A stretch of DNA of 43,320 nt from Actinomycetes bacterium (GCA_023424135.1 JAFAEH010000023.1:1-43320); one strand, 5' to 3'. Counted from the first letter of the stretch, positions 7,657-17,028 are shown. Notes: a model not told the origin generated them from the sequence alone. Translations and numbers: made by a program.

Positions 7657-8925
7657 TTACCTGGTCGGCACAGCAGCGGGACCGCTCGGGGCCGGCGTTG
7701 CGGCCTGCGTCTCGACGTCGGCCGGGGACCCGGTGAGCAGGACGCGGCCGACGACCACGACGACGACGCCCGCGGCGACGACGGTCAGGAGCGCGACCCG
7801 CAGACTGGCGGCGTCGGCGACGAGCCCGACGACCGTGGGCGAGACGAGGAAGCCGACCCGCAGCAGCCAGCTCACCACGGTCAGGCCGACCCCCGCGGGC
7901 AGGCCAGGCAGCTCGTCCGCTGCGTGCATGACGGCCGGCACCAGCGTCGCGACGCCGAGGCCGGCGAGGGAGAAGCCGGCGAGCGTCGAGGCCAGCGACG
8001 GGTAGGCGAGCGTGAGGCCCATGCCGGCGGCGATCGCCACGCCGCCGACGCGCGCGACGCGCCGTTGCCCGAACCGGTCGACCACACGATCGCCGGTCAG
8101 GCGTCCGATCGTCATGGCCACCTGCAGCGCGACGAACGCCAACCCAGCGGCCGCCGCACCGACACCGACCTCGCCGCGCAGGTAGAGCGCACCCCACGAC
8201 GACCCCGCGTCCTCGACGAACGCGCCGCACGCAGCCAGCATGCCGAGGGCGGTGAGCATCAGAACGGTGCGCCCTGCGACGTGCCGCAGGGACCGCGACG
8301 CGGGCGCTGCCTGGTCGGCGTCGATCTCGGCTCGCTCCGCGTCCTCGGGGCCGCGCAGCAGGAACCGGTAGGCGACGACCGCGACGATGCTGAACAGCGC
8401 CGAGGTGGTCGCGATGTGCACGGGCAGCGGCATGGCGAGGCCGGCGGCGGCCGACCCGAGGAGGCCGCCGAGCACGGCACCGACGCTCCACAGGCCGTGG
8501 AAGGCGTTGACGATCGAGCGCCCGTACAGGCGCTGGACACGGAAGCCGTGCGCGTTCTGCGCGACGTCGATGATCGCGTCGAGGGCACCGGCGAGCAGGA
8601 ACAGTCCTGCCAGGGCCGCCCACCCGCCGGCGAGCGGGATCACGGCGACAGCGGCCGCGAGAGCGACGAGACCGAACGAGGCGACGGCGGCCGACCCGAG
8701 GCGCTGGATCAGCAGCGGCGCGAGCAGGCCGGCCAGCAGCGCACCGAGCGGCATCGCGGCGATGGCGGTCCCGAGGGCTGCGTTGCTCAGCCCGAGGCTC
8801 TCCTTCACCTCCGGCAGACGGGGCACGAGGTTGGCGTACAGGACCGCGTTCACGAGGAACACGACCGAGACTGCGGCGCGGGCGCGGCGCGCGACGGGAG
8901 GGACGGAGAGGAACGAGGGCGGCAT
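7657..8925 (-). CDS. MFS transporter
   Basis: 422-aa integral membrane protein with about 12 hydrophobic segments in two halves, separated by a charged loop near residues 190-215. An RxxG-type loop (GDRVVDRFGQRR) after a membrane segment in the second half is typical of the major facilitator superfamily. It resembles actinobacterial efflux proteins of the YbjJ-like group, but the substrate cannot be inferred. It is divergent from an acetyltransferase gene, with a perfect inverted repeat in the shared promoter. Both are therefore probably controlled by the TetR protein encoded at 9611. Convergent with the HIT gene. Confidence 0.88.
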   Translation of the reverse strand: MPPSFLSVPPVARRARAAVSVVFLVNAVLYANLVPRLPEVKESLGLSNAALGTAIAAMPLGALLAGLLAPLLIQRLGSAAVASFGLVALAAAVAVIPLAGGWAALAGLFLLAGALDAIIDVAQNAHGFRVQRLYGRSIVNAFHGLWSVGAVLGGLLGSAAAGLAMPLPVHIATTSALFSIVAVVAYRFLLRGPEDAERAEIDADQAAPASRSLRHVAGRTVLMLTALGMLAACGAFVEDAGSSWGALYLRGEVGVGAAAAGLAFVALQVAMTIGRLTGDRVVDRFGQRRVARVGGVAIAAGMGLTLAYPSLASTLAGFSLAGLGVATLVPAVMHAADELPGLPAGVGLTVVSWLLRVGFLVSPTVVGLVADAASLRVALLTVVAAGVVVVVVGRVLLTGSPADVETQAATPAPSGPAAVPTR

Positions 8926-8974
8926 GGGGCTCCGACGAGGGCGTGGACACGGCGTCGACGTGTCCGTCAGCGGG

Positions 8975-9016
8975 ATGTGGTCGATCGTACAGACCAGTGT
9001 GTACGATCGACCACAT
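8975..9016. promoter_or_regulatory. 42-bp perfect inverted repeat, probable TetR operator
   Basis: Arms 8975-8991 and 9000-9016 (17 bp each) are exactly complementary around an 8-bp spacer. The core TGTACGATCGACCA suits a TetR-family dimer or pair of dimers. It lies between the MFS and acetyltransferase genes and overlaps the acetyltransferase ATG at 9015, so binding would block both promoters. The transcript of the plus-strand gene would be nearly leaderless or begin inside the repeat. Confidence 0.75.
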
Positions 9017-9608
9017 GAGTGTCGACTACTTCGCTGACGATCCCCGGACCAACCGGGAGCGCATGCTCGCAGGCGACCTGTACATCGCCGACGACCCGGA
9101 CAACGAGCGGATCGCGCGCGAGGCGCTGCGGCTGACGTACGAGTACCACCGCGCCGAGGCGGCGGGTGAGCCCGACGCGCGCACGCACCTCGTCGCGCTG
9201 CTCGGCGACCTCGGGGAGGGCGCCTACGTCAAGCCGCCGCTGTTCGTCGACTACGGCGAGAACATCCGCATCGGCGCGCGCACGTTCGTCAACTCGAACC
9301 TCACGGCGCTGGACGTCGCGGCCATCACCATCGGTGCGGACTGCCAGATCGGCCCGAACGTGCAGCTGCTGACACCGACGCACCCTGTCGACCCCCAGCC
9401 GCGCCGGGACAAGCTCGAGGCGGCCCGGCCGATCGCCCTGGGCGACAACGTCTGGCTCGGGGGCGGGGTGATCGTGTGCCCCGGCGTGACGATCGGCGAG
9501 AACACCGTCGTCGGCGCGGGGGCCGTCGTCACCAAGGACCTGCCCGCGAACGTCGTCGCGGTCGGCAACCCGGCACGCGTCGTGCGCGAGATCGGCGAGA
9601 AGGGCTGA
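9015..9608 (+). CDS. Maltose/galactoside O-acetyltransferase-like protein
   Basis: 197-aa left-handed beta-helix acetyltransferase that would move acetyl from acetyl-CoA to a sugar hydroxyl. N-terminal MLAGDLYIADDPDNERIARE cap as in maltose acetyltransferases, hexapeptide repeats from about 70 on, catalytic His region TPTHPVDPQPRRD, and the C-terminal NVWLGGGVIVCPGVTIGENT and VVAVGNPARVVREI. Length and motif order match the family. The ATG sits inside the operator palindrome. It is followed after 2 bp by the tetR-type gene, so the two form an operon. Confidence 0.9.
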   Translation: MSVDYFADDPRTNRERMLAGDLYIADDPDNERIAREALRLTYEYHRAEAAGEPDARTHLVALLGDLGEGAYVKPPLFVDYGENIRIGARTFVNSNLTALDVAAITIGADCQIGPNVQLLTPTHPVDPQPRRDKLEAARPIALGDNVWLGGGVIVCPGVTIGENTVVGAGAVVTKDLPANVVAVGNPARVVREIGEKG

Positions 9609-9610
9609 CC

Positions 9611-10198
9611 GTGGAGCCCGAGGCAAGCCCGGGCCGTCGCCGCCGCTTCGACCCCGAACGGCGTGACCGCATCATCGACGCGTGCCTGCTGGTGATCGGC
9701 GAGGTCGGGGTCGCGGGCGCGTCGACGCGCCGGATCGCCGCAGCCGCGGACGTGCCGCTCGGTTCGATCAGCTACCACTTCACCGACGTCGACGAGCTGC
9801 TCCGCGCAGCGTTCGAGCGGTTCGCGCGCCAGGTCAGCGACCGGTTCGAGGCGTACATGGCCCGCGCCACGACCCTGGACGAGGCTAGGCAGGCCGTGGT
9901 CGACCTGATCGACATCGACGTGCTCGCCGACCCCCACGAGCTGGTCCTGACCCACGAGCTGTACACGCTGGCCGCGCGCGACCCTCGGTACCGCGAGCTC
10001 ACGCACGCGTGGATGGCGCGCAGTCGCCAGGCTCTCGAGCGGCACTTCGACCCGACGGCCGCCCGGCTGCTGGACGCGCTCATCGAAGGGCTGACGATCC
10101 ACCGAGCGCTCGACACCGAACCGCACGACGCCGACGAGGTCCGACGAGCGGTCGACACGGTCACACGACGCGCGCTCGCGCCGCACGAACCCGCCTGA
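9611..10198 (+). CDS. TetR-family transcriptional regulator
   Basis: 195-aa regulator. N-terminal helix-turn-helix with RDRIIDACLLVIGEVGVAGA, STRRIAAAADVPLGSISYHF and a helical ligand-binding domain. The GTG at 9611 is two bases after the acetyltransferase stop, with a GAGAAGG ribosome site inside the upstream gene, so translation is probably coupled. It most likely represses its own operon and the divergent MFS gene through the inverted repeat at 8975-9016. The ligand is unknown. Confidence 0.92.
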   Translation: MEPEASPGRRRRFDPERRDRIIDACLLVIGEVGVAGASTRRIAAAADVPLGSISYHFTDVDELLRAAFERFARQVSDRFEAYMARATTLDEARQAVVDLIDIDVLADPHELVLTHELYTLAARDPRYRELTHAWMARSRQALERHFDPTAARLLDALIEGLTIHRALDTEPHDADEVRRAVDTVTRRALAPHEPA

Positions 10199-10252
10199 GC
10201 CACGACCACGACGCCGGCACCGCCGGACATGCAGCGAAGGAGCGCACCGCGC

Positions 10253-11239
10253 GTGGAGAGCATCACCAAGAACCGCCAGTCGACCGCGACGCTGCGGGCG
10301 ATGATCGAGCGCGCCTACGGCCCCGCCCAGGTGCCCGAGGGCGAGGACTTCGCGACAGAGCTGTCGTACGGCTTCTTCAACGCCCTGTACCGGATCCGGT
10401 TGCGCGACGGCGCGCAGGTCGTCCTCAAGATCGCGCCCCCGTCCGACGTCCCGGTGATGTCGCGCGAGCACCAGATGATGCGCAACGAGCTCGCCGCGAT
10501 GGAGCTCGTGCGGCGCGAGTCGCACGTGCCCGTCCCGCGGGTGGATCACGCCGACCTGACCGGTGAGCTCATCGACGCCGACTTCTTCTTCATGGAGTAC
10601 ATCGACGCCGCGTGCTTCGGGATCGCCGCCGAGGCCGGCGAGCTGTCACCGCAGGCCGTCGAGGCTGGTTTCGAGCACCTGGGAGCCGTCAACCGCGAGC
10701 TGAACGCCATCGTCGGCCCGCACTTCGGCCCGATCGAGGGACCGGGCTTCGCCACCTGGCGCGAGGCCGCCACCGCATGGTTCGAGGACGTCCTCACCGA
10801 CGGCGAGAAGGCTGCCGTGGACCTGGGCTGGACGTACGACGACGTCCGCGAGGCGTGGGACGCCCACGGCGACGTCCTCGACGACGTCGCCGAGCCCCGC
10901 CTCATCGAGGTCGACCTCTGGATGAAGAACTCGATGATCCGCGACGGGCGCATCGTCGCGATCATCGACCACGAGCGCGCCATGTTCGGCGACCCCCTCA
11001 TGGAGGCCGGCCTGACCGGTCTGGACCTGCCGTTCTTCCCCGACCCGGCGCCGTTCATGCGCGGCTTCGGACTCACGCAGCTCGACAAGTACCAGCGCAC
11101 CCGCCGCCACTTGTACACCCTGTGGCTGGCCGCCGTGATGCTCGTCGAGACCACTTACCGCGGACAGACCCTGCAGCAGTACCAGTGGGCCTGCGAGCAG
11201 CTCGACATCGCGATGGGCCTGCTCGGGCGCACCAAGTAA
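10253..11239 (+). CDS. Aminoglycoside phosphotransferase-like kinase
   Basis: 328-aa protein kinase-like fold of the APH/choline kinase family. N-lobe VVLKIAPP provides the ATP-binding Lys and FFFMEYID is hinge-like. The Brenner-type stretch is IEVDLWMKNSMI, with the usual His of HxD replaced by Glu-Val, then VAIIDHERAMFGDP as the metal-binding motif. It may inactivate an antibiotic or phosphorylate a metabolite. The GTG 10253 start has GAAGGAG 10 bp upstream; an ATG at 10229 is possible. Followed after 7 bp by a MATE pump, suggesting a joint resistance or export function. Confidence 0.8.
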   Translation: MESITKNRQSTATLRAMIERAYGPAQVPEGEDFATELSYGFFNALYRIRLRDGAQVVLKIAPPSDVPVMSREHQMMRNELAAMELVRRESHVPVPRVDHADLTGELIDADFFFMEYIDAACFGIAAEAGELSPQAVEAGFEHLGAVNRELNAIVGPHFGPIEGPGFATWREAATAWFEDVLTDGEKAAVDLGWTYDDVREAWDAHGDVLDDVAEPRLIEVDLWMKNSMIRDGRIVAIIDHERAMFGDPLMEAGLTGLDLPFFPDPAPFMRGFGLTQLDKYQRTRRHLYTLWLAAVMLVETTYRGQTLQQYQWACEQLDIAMGLLGRTK

Positions 11240-11246
11240 CCACGAC

Positions 11247-12587
11247 GTGAGCACCATCACCGCGACTCACGCCGACCAGCTCGGCAGCCGCCCGATCGGG
11301 CGGCTGCTGTGGCACGCGTGCTCGCAGACCACCCTGTCGGTCGGGGTCTACGGCATCTACGCGCTCACCAACGCCTGGTTCGTCGCCCGCGGCGTCGGGG
11401 CCACCGCGATGGCCGCGGTCAACCTCGTCGCGCCGCTGCTGCTGGCCCTCGGCGCCGTCTCGACCGCGCTCGGTGTCGGGGCCGCCTCGGTCGTGTCCCG
11501 CAGCCTCGGCGCCGGCGACACCGCCGGAGCCGGGCGCGCGGCCGGGAACGCCTTCACCGTGTTCTGGGCCGCGGCGATCACCACCACCGTCGTCGGGCTG
11601 CTCGCGCTCGACCCGCTGCTGCGCATGCTCGGCGCCCACGGGCCGACCCTCGGGTACGCCCGCGACTACGCGGTCATCATCCTGGCCGGCGCGATCGTGT
11701 CCACCGGGTTCTCCAGCCTCGTGCGAGCCGAGGGCCGGATGCGGTTCTCCACGATGCTGTGGGTCATCCCCGTGCTGGTGCAGATCACCCTGGACCCGCT
11801 GCTGATCTTCGGCCTCGACATGGGCGTGCGCGGAGCAGCGCTCGGCACCGTCGGCGGGCAGGCCGTCTCTGCGGCCATGAGCCTGTGGTTCTTCTTCCTC
11901 CAGCGCCACCGTCCCTACCGCGTCGGCCTGCGCGAGCTGCGCCCACGAGCGACCGTCGTCGGCACCGTCCTCGGTATCGGCACCCCGTCGTTCCTCGCCG
12001 GGTTCGGCGCCACCCTGCTCGCCGTGGTCGTCAACACCACCCTGTCGGCGACCGGCGGCGCGACCGCCCTGGCCGCGTTCGCGATCTGCGCCCGCATCCA
12101 GACCTTCGTCGCCATGCCTCAGCTCGGCATCAGCCAGGGCATGCAGCCGATCATCGGGTACAACGCCGGCCGGCAGCTGCTCGAGCGGGTGCAGCGCACC
12201 CTGACCCTGTCGCTACGCGCCACCCTGACCTACAGCGTCCTGGCCGCCGCAGCGGTCGCCCTGGCCGCCGGACCGTTGGTCGCCGCCTTCGTCGACGAAC
12301 CGGACGTGCACGCGACCGCCGTCGACGCGCTTCGCCTGATCGCGATCGGCTTCGCCGCCGCCGGTGTCACCCCGCTGGTCTCCGCCTACTTCCAGGCCCT
12401 CGGCCGACCCCGACCGTCCTACCTACTGTCCGTCGGCACGCTCGTCGCCATCAAGATCCCCCTCGTGCTCGTCCTCGGGCACACCGTGGGCACCGCGGGC
12501 ATCTGGGTCGCGGTCGCCGCCGGGGAGGTGACGTCCGCGGTCGCCGCCGTCCTCGTGCTGCGCAGCACCGCCCGCGTGACCGCCTGA
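11247..12587 (+). CDS. MATE-family efflux transporter
   Basis: 446-aa integral membrane protein with about 12 hydrophobic helices in two homologous halves. Family-like features include NAWFVARGVGATAMAAVNLV early on, SLGAGDTAGAGRAAGNAF, and ISQGMQPIIGYNAGR in the second half, which matches the conserved GxxxxxQPxxGYxxG motif of bacterial MATE proteins. Probably an Na+ or H+ antiporter of cationic drugs or metabolites. It starts with GTG 7 bp after the kinase-like gene and forms an operon with it. Confidence 0.92.
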   Translation: MSTITATHADQLGSRPIGRLLWHACSQTTLSVGVYGIYALTNAWFVARGVGATAMAAVNLVAPLLLALGAVSTALGVGAASVVSRSLGAGDTAGAGRAAGNAFTVFWAAAITTTVVGLLALDPLLRMLGAHGPTLGYARDYAVIILAGAIVSTGFSSLVRAEGRMRFSTMLWVIPVLVQITLDPLLIFGLDMGVRGAALGTVGGQAVSAAMSLWFFFLQRHRPYRVGLRELRPRATVVGTVLGIGTPSFLAGFGATLLAVVVNTTLSATGGATALAAFAICARIQTFVAMPQLGISQGMQPIIGYNAGRQLLERVQRTLTLSLRATLTYSVLAAAAVALAAGPLVAAFVDEPDVHATAVDALRLIAIGFAAAGVTPLVSAYFQALGRPRPSYLLSVGTLVAIKIPLVLVLGHTVGTAGIWVAVAAGEVTSAVAAVLVLRSTARVTA

Positions 12588-12804
12588 CACCCGCATGCCG
12601 GCACGGCCGACCACCCGCCTGTGCCTGGGGCGGGGCGCCGACCCGCGATCGCGGCGACGGTCCCGGCGACGGTCCCGGCGACGAGCAGGGCGAGACACAC
12701 GTCGGCCGTGACCTCGTACCGCGTGATCTCCGCGTCGGTGGCGATGCTCCCCGGGCCGGCCGCGTCCCGGGGACCCCTCCACGGCGGCCGGCCTGGGCGC
12801 TGAG

Positions 12805-13944
12805 TCACGAGAGGCTGCGGAAGAAGGTGCGGATGTCGTCGGCGAGCAGCTCCGTCGCGTCCATCGCGGGGAAGTGGCCGCCCTCGGTGAACTCGCTCCA
12901 GTGAGCCATCGCGCCCCACGGGTCCAGCGCGCGGCGCATGAGGGGGTGGGTGTCGAACACGGCCCACCCGGACGGCACGGTGGGTGCGACGGCGAAGTAG
13001 TCGGTCGTCGAGTGCTCACCCTCGTAGTAGAGCTGGGCGCTCGACGCGCCGCTGCGGGTGAACCAGTACAGGCTGACGTTCGTCAGGAGCTGGTCGCGGT
13101 CGACGGATCCGTCCGGCGTCCCGGCGCTCCCGCGGGGGCTGAACTTCTCGGCGATCCACGCGAGCTGGCCGACGGGCGAGTCGGTGAGCGCGGGCCCGAT
13201 CGTGTCGGGGCGGTGGTTCTGCATCTCGAGGTAGCCGCGGTCGCCGGCGAACCCGGCCCGCACCGCCTCGATCGCGGCGACCTCCTCGGCGGACAGCCCG
13301 TCGGGGAGGGGGAGCGTGTCGCCGACCATCGCGAGCAACCGCTGGTCGCAGCCGACGTGCGTGCCGATGACGCGCTCGGGGTGACGTGCCGCCAGGAGGC
13401 TGGTCGTGCCCGAGCCGATGTCGGTGCCGTGGACCGCGAACCTCTCGTGGCCGAGCCGCGTCATGATCTCCGCGTAGGCCGCCACGGTCCGCGCCAGCTC
13501 CCAGCCCGTCCCCGACAGCGGGGTGGAGAAGCCGAAACCGGGCAGCGACGGCACCACCACGTGGAAGTCGTCGGTGAGCAGGGGGATGAGGCGCTGGTAC
13601 TCCACGAACGAGCCGGGCCAGCCGTGGTTGAGCACCAGCGGCGTCGCGTCCGGGTTCGCCGACCGCGCGTGGACGACGTGGAAGGTCTGGCCGTCGACGA
13701 CCGTCGTCAGGTGCTCGTTCTCGTTGAGCCGCGCCTCCTGCGTGCGCCAGTCGAACTCCTCCTGCCAGTACTCGGCGAGCTCTCGGAGGTACGCGAGCGG
13801 GATGCCGCGGCTGACGTCGGTGCGGTCGTCCCGGCCCGGCACGGGGTCCGGCCAGCGTGTGCGTGCCAGGCGGTGACGCAGGTCGTCGACGTCGTCCTGC
13901 GCGATGTCGATGCGGAACGGGGTGAGCGTGCTGTTCTCGGTCAT
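12805..13944 (-). CDS. Epoxide hydrolase (EHN type)
   Basis: 379-aa alpha/beta hydrolase with the N-terminal epoxide hydrolase (EHN) domain: TPFRIDIAQDDVDDLRHRL at about 7-25, typical WP and YW segments, and LVLNHGWPGSFVEY as the oxyanion HGWP motif. Nucleophile Asp lies in VHGTDIGSG, and a C-terminal His in GGHFPAMD. It converts epoxides to diols; juvenile-hormone-like and xenobiotic substrates are known for the family. ATG 13944 gives the standard N-terminus. Divergent from a WYL regulator, which probably controls it. Confidence 0.9.
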   Translation of the reverse strand: MTENSTLTPFRIDIAQDDVDDLRHRLARTRWPDPVPGRDDRTDVSRGIPLAYLRELAEYWQEEFDWRTQEARLNENEHLTTVVDGQTFHVVHARSANPDATPLVLNHGWPGSFVEYQRLIPLLTDDFHVVVPSLPGFGFSTPLSGTGWELARTVAAYAEIMTRLGHERFAVHGTDIGSGTTSLLAARHPERVIGTHVGCDQRLLAMVGDTLPLPDGLSAEEVAAIEAVRAGFAGDRGYLEMQNHRPDTIGPALTDSPVGQLAWIAEKFSPRGSAGTPDGSVDRDQLLTNVSLYWFTRSGASSAQLYYEGEHSTTDYFAVAPTVPSGWAVFDTHPLMRRALDPWGAMAHWSEFTEGGHFPAMDATELLADDIRTFFRSLS

Positions 13945-13984
13945 GGAACGGGACGCTCCCACGCGATGCGGCAGGTTCCGTTCC
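13945..13984. promoter_or_regulatory. Divergent promoter with 7-bp inverted repeat
   Basis: GGAACGG (13945-13951) and CCGTTCC (13978-13984) are exact complements between the divergent epoxide hydrolase and WYL regulator genes. This is a candidate regulator site, with weak support from symmetry only. Confidence 0.3.
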
Positions 13985-14008
13985 GCGATCGGTGCCAGGA
14001 TCGCCGCC

Positions 14009-14971
14009 ATGGTGGAGACCTCGGCTCGGCTGCTCCGGCTGCTCTCGTTGCTGCAGGTCAAGCGCGACTGGACGAGCACCGAGCTCGCCGGCCGGCTGGA
14101 CGTCAGCACGAGGACGGTGCGGGCCGACGTCACCCGGCTGCGCTCGCTCGGCTACCCGGTCGAGGCGCGTCCCGGCACGGCCGGCGGGTACCGGCTGGCC
14201 GCGGGGACGGCGATGCCGCCGCTCCTGCTCGACGACGACGAGGCGGTCGCCGTCGCGGTCGCGCTGGGCGTGGCCGCACGCCGCGGGCTCGGGGTGGCGG
14301 AGACGTCGCTCACCGCCCTCACGAAGCTGGAGCAGGTCCTGCCCTCGCGGCTGCGCCGCCGCGTCGAGGCGGTGCGCGACTCCACGAGCGCCGTCCCGGC
14401 CGTGGGGCCGCCGCTCGACCTGTCGGCACTCGGTGCGGTCGCCGCCGCCGTCCGCGGCCACGAGCGGCTCCGGTTCGGCTACACCACGCGCGGCGGGACG
14501 GTCGGCGCCCGCCACGTCGAGCCGCAACGGCTCGTGGGCTGGGGCCCGCTCTGGTACCTGCTCGCGTGGGACCTCGACCGGGACGACTGGCGGGTCTTCC
14601 GCGTCGACCGCATGACCCCCGGTCCACCCACGGGCGCCCGGTTCCGGCCGCGGGCGGTCGACGAGGACGACGCCGTCGCGCTCGTCGTCGCGCGTGTCAC
14701 CACGGCGGCCTGGCCCTACCGCGCTCGCGTCCTGGTCCACGCCCCCGCTGCCCGGGTCACGGAGATGTTCCCGATCCCTCTCGACATCGAGGCGGTCGAC
14801 GAGTCCTCGTGCCGGTTCGAGCTCGGCGCGGACGACCCGGACCAGCTGGCGCTGTGGCTGACCCGGCTCGACGCCGACATCGAGGTCCTCGACGGCGACG
14901 CGCTCGCGGCGGCGTTCGACCGCCTCGCGGCGAGGATGCGCCGCGCCGCGGGCGGCACCTCTGCGGGGTGA
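14009..14971 (+). CDS. HTH-WYL domain transcriptional regulator
   Basis: 320-aa regulator of the YafY type. N-terminal winged helix with ELAGRLDVSTRTVRADVTRL, followed by the Gly-rich GGYRLAAG wing. A WYL domain is at about 145-225, with the literal WYL triplet in GPLWYLLAWD and RVFRVDRM, and a C-terminal WCX-type extension. WYL domains are thought to sense nucleic acids, nucleotides or other small ligands. It is divergent from the epoxide hydrolase and is its likely regulator. The ATG 14009 start removes an unlikely Arg-rich upstream part. Confidence 0.9.
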   Translation: MVETSARLLRLLSLLQVKRDWTSTELAGRLDVSTRTVRADVTRLRSLGYPVEARPGTAGGYRLAAGTAMPPLLLDDDEAVAVAVALGVAARRGLGVAETSLTALTKLEQVLPSRLRRRVEAVRDSTSAVPAVGPPLDLSALGAVAAAVRGHERLRFGYTTRGGTVGARHVEPQRLVGWGPLWYLLAWDLDRDDWRVFRVDRMTPGPPTGARFRPRAVDEDDAVALVVARVTTAAWPYRARVLVHAPAARVTEMFPIPLDIEAVDESSCRFELGADDPDQLALWLTRLDADIEVLDGDALAAAFDRLAARMRRAAGGTSAG

Positions 14972-15044
14972 GCGTCGTCCCGCGGCCGTGCGTGCACCGC
15001 AATCCGGTGGCACGGGAGCGATCGCCCCCGCTACAACAGCACCC

Positions 15045-15593
15045 ATGATCACCGCGCCGGACATGACCGCCACCGAGGTGCATGCGGTGCTCGACGCTCT
15101 CGCTGGAGTCGGCTGCCAGGCGTGGATCGGCGGTGGATGGGGAGTCGACGCTCTCGTCGGCGCCCAGACCCGCCCGCACCGCGACCTCGACCTGCTCATC
15201 GTCGCCGAAGCGGAGCGTGCCGCCCTACGCGTCCTCGCGGACCGCGGCTACCGCATCGAGACGGACTGGCGTCCGGTGCGGGTGGAGGTCGTGGCGGCAG
15301 AGGGAGGACGCGTGGACCTGCACCCGCTGAGCTTCGACGAGTCGGGCAACGGCCGTCAGGCCGGCCTCGACGGGACCTCCTTCGCCTACCCCGCCGAGTG
15401 CTTCACCACCGGCACCATCGCCGGGCGGGACGTGGCCTGCCTCTCCGTGCAGCAGCAGCTGCTCTTCCACAGCGGCTACGAGCCCCGCGACATCGACCGT
15501 GCCGACCTGGCGCTCCTCCACAGGCTGGCAGGGTCGGACCGCACGGCACCCACGGAGACCGGGTCGACCGCAGGCACCTCACCCGCCGGGTGA
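15045..15593 (+). CDS. Nucleotidyltransferase, aminoglycoside/lincosamide adenylyltransferase-like
   Basis: 182-aa nucleotidyltransferase-fold protein. The signature GGGWGVDALVGAQTRPHRDL followed by DLLI holds the metal-binding DLD triad and resembles the aminoglycoside-2''-adenylyltransferase and lincosamide nucleotidyltransferase group. A later FAYPAECFTTGTIAGRDVACLS and QQQLLFHSGYEPRDIDRAD complete the family pattern. It would attach AMP to a small molecule; whether it confers resistance is not shown. ATG 15045 was chosen because the family begins about 20 residues before the signature. Confidence 0.78.
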   Translation: MITAPDMTATEVHAVLDALAGVGCQAWIGGGWGVDALVGAQTRPHRDLDLLIVAEAERAALRVLADRGYRIETDWRPVRVEVVAAEGGRVDLHPLSFDESGNGRQAGLDGTSFAYPAECFTTGTIAGRDVACLSVQQQLLFHSGYEPRDIDRADLALLHRLAGSDRTAPTETGSTAGTSPAG

Positions 15594-16191
15594 CGACACC
15601 GACCAGCACGCCCTCGTCCGCTGCGGCAGCGTGGCGCGGTCGCGGTGCGGCCCAGCCCGAGGCGCTGCCGCGCACGCTGCGAAGGGTGCGTGCCGCCCCG
15701 GCGTTCGACGCTGTCGTGACCGCGTCGGTGTTCGACATGTACGGCCTGCACGCGCGCACCAGCGAGACCCGCTTCGACACCGCCTTCGCCTGCCGCTTCC
15801 ACACGACCCGCGGCTGATGGGCCTGATGCTCCGTTCGAGGGTGCTGTGAAAGGTTCACTCGCAGGATCACGCGATGACCGCGCCGTCTGTCGTCGACGAC
15901 GACCACGGTCCCGCGGCGACACCTCTCTCAGGGACGCCACTGCCTGCTGACCGTCCTGCAGCTGTGCGCGCGGCGATCTCCCCGTCGGAGCCGTTCAAGG
16001 TGCCGGTCGCTGGCGTCCGCGCGATGTCATGAGCGGGTCGTGCCCGCCGATCACCCTGATGGAGTCGCTGGTCCGTGGAGCCAGCAGTCGGGTACTGGAA
16101 CACCTACTGCAAGACGCGCGTCGCAGCAGGTCAAGGATCTTCAGGGCGCCCGGCGGCAGCGTGCTGCGGATCTCTGGCGGGAGCGAGCTGA
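15594..16191. other. Gene-poor stretch of about 600 bp
   Basis: Short frames occur on both strands (for example 66-75 codons between 15995 and 16256), but none has a family signature, a good ribosome site and clear codon bias together. GC is lower around 16030-16200 than in flanking genes. The stretch marks the edge of the accessory region; decayed gene material is likely. Confidence 0.4.
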
Positions 16192-17028
16192 TCACGATCG
16201 CGCTGGTACGTCATCTGCTGGGGCGTCGTGCCGAGTCGGCGTTCCTGGCGGGCTGAGCGGGCCGTGATCGTCGACGAATGCTCCGTCGACGATCACCGGA
16301 ACGGTCGCTGAGGTGTCCAGGGCGGCGGCAACGGTGACGTCGGCCGCGAAGCCCATCTCAGATAGCTCGCGACCGCCGACGCACTCGTGCAGGAGCCGTT
16401 CGAGTGACTCGGCCGATGCGCGGAACAGTGCACTCGCGGCTCTCGCCTCGGGGCTGAAGGCGTCCCCGTACCCCATCGCTTCCAGGTGCGCGAGGATCGC
16501 CCCGGCGCCGACGTGGTCCTCGAGCGCGGGGCGTAGGGAGCGATCGAAGTCCCACCGCTCTCCGGCTGCGATCACCCCGATGCTCTGCCCGGCGTCCAAG
16601 GCGCGCGCCAAGCGAGCGGCGACCGCGCGTGCGTTGCGCAGGCAGCCGGCGACAACCGTCGATCCGGCACCAATCGCCTCCATGACGATGGTCGACCCGT
16701 TGGGCGAGGGGAGCACCAGACGCTCGACGGCTGGGATCTCGAGGAGCGTCGCTGGAGACAGGGACGGTGCGACGACGGCACCGTCCTTGATGGCCTCGAG
16801 CCGTCCCACGGCCACGGCGGCCCCGTGGTTGGTCGCGACGGCCCGGGCGTGGTCGCCGACAAAACGACAGGGATACACCCGCGTGCCACGTTCGACCGCC
16901 ACGTCGACGGCGGTCGAGAAGCTCAGGACGTCTACCACCGCGGTCACGTCGGCGCCGCACCTCACGGCGCCGACCGGTCCCCAGTCGAGGCGCACCGCGT
17001 AACTTCCCTGGCCGAACGGCTCACCCAT
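16192..17028 (-). CDS. 2-phosphosulfolactate phosphatase-like protein (ComB family)
   Basis: 278-aa protein of the ComB family. Family motifs: VVDVLSFSTAVDVAVERG at about 32-49, LVLPSPNGSTIVMEA near 104-118, VVAGCLRNARAV and VIAAGERWDFDRSLRPALED. ComB removes phosphate from 2-phosphosulfolactate in coenzyme M-type pathways, but most bacterial relatives have no proven role. The C-terminal tail is long and Pro/Asp-rich. ATG 17028 is followed by the classical N-terminus. A single 41-bp hairpin of the repeat family lies 44 bp upstream. Confidence 0.82.
   Translation of the reverse strand: MGEPFGQGSYAVRLDWGPVGAVRCGADVTAVVDVLSFSTAVDVAVERGTRVYPCRFVGDHARAVATNHGAAVAVGRLEAIKDGAVVAPSLSPATLLEIPAVERLVLPSPNGSTIVMEAIGAGSTVVAGCLRNARAVAARLARALDAGQSIGVIAAGERWDFDRSLRPALEDHVGAGAILAHLEAMGYGDAFSPEARAASALFRASAESLERLLHECVGGRELSEMGFAADVTVAAALDTSATVPVIVDGAFVDDHGPLSPPGTPTRHDAPADDVPARS

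Noticed and set aside
12654..12683. Short tandem CGGTCCCGGCGA repeat after the MATE gene
   Set aside because: Only about two and a half 12-bp units; chance slippage in GC-rich intergenic DNA is enough to explain it.
15995..16256. Small ORFs of 66-75 codons on both strands near 16.1 kb
   Set aside because: They overlap each other and the 3' end of the ComB-like gene, and have no ribosome site and no recognisable motif.
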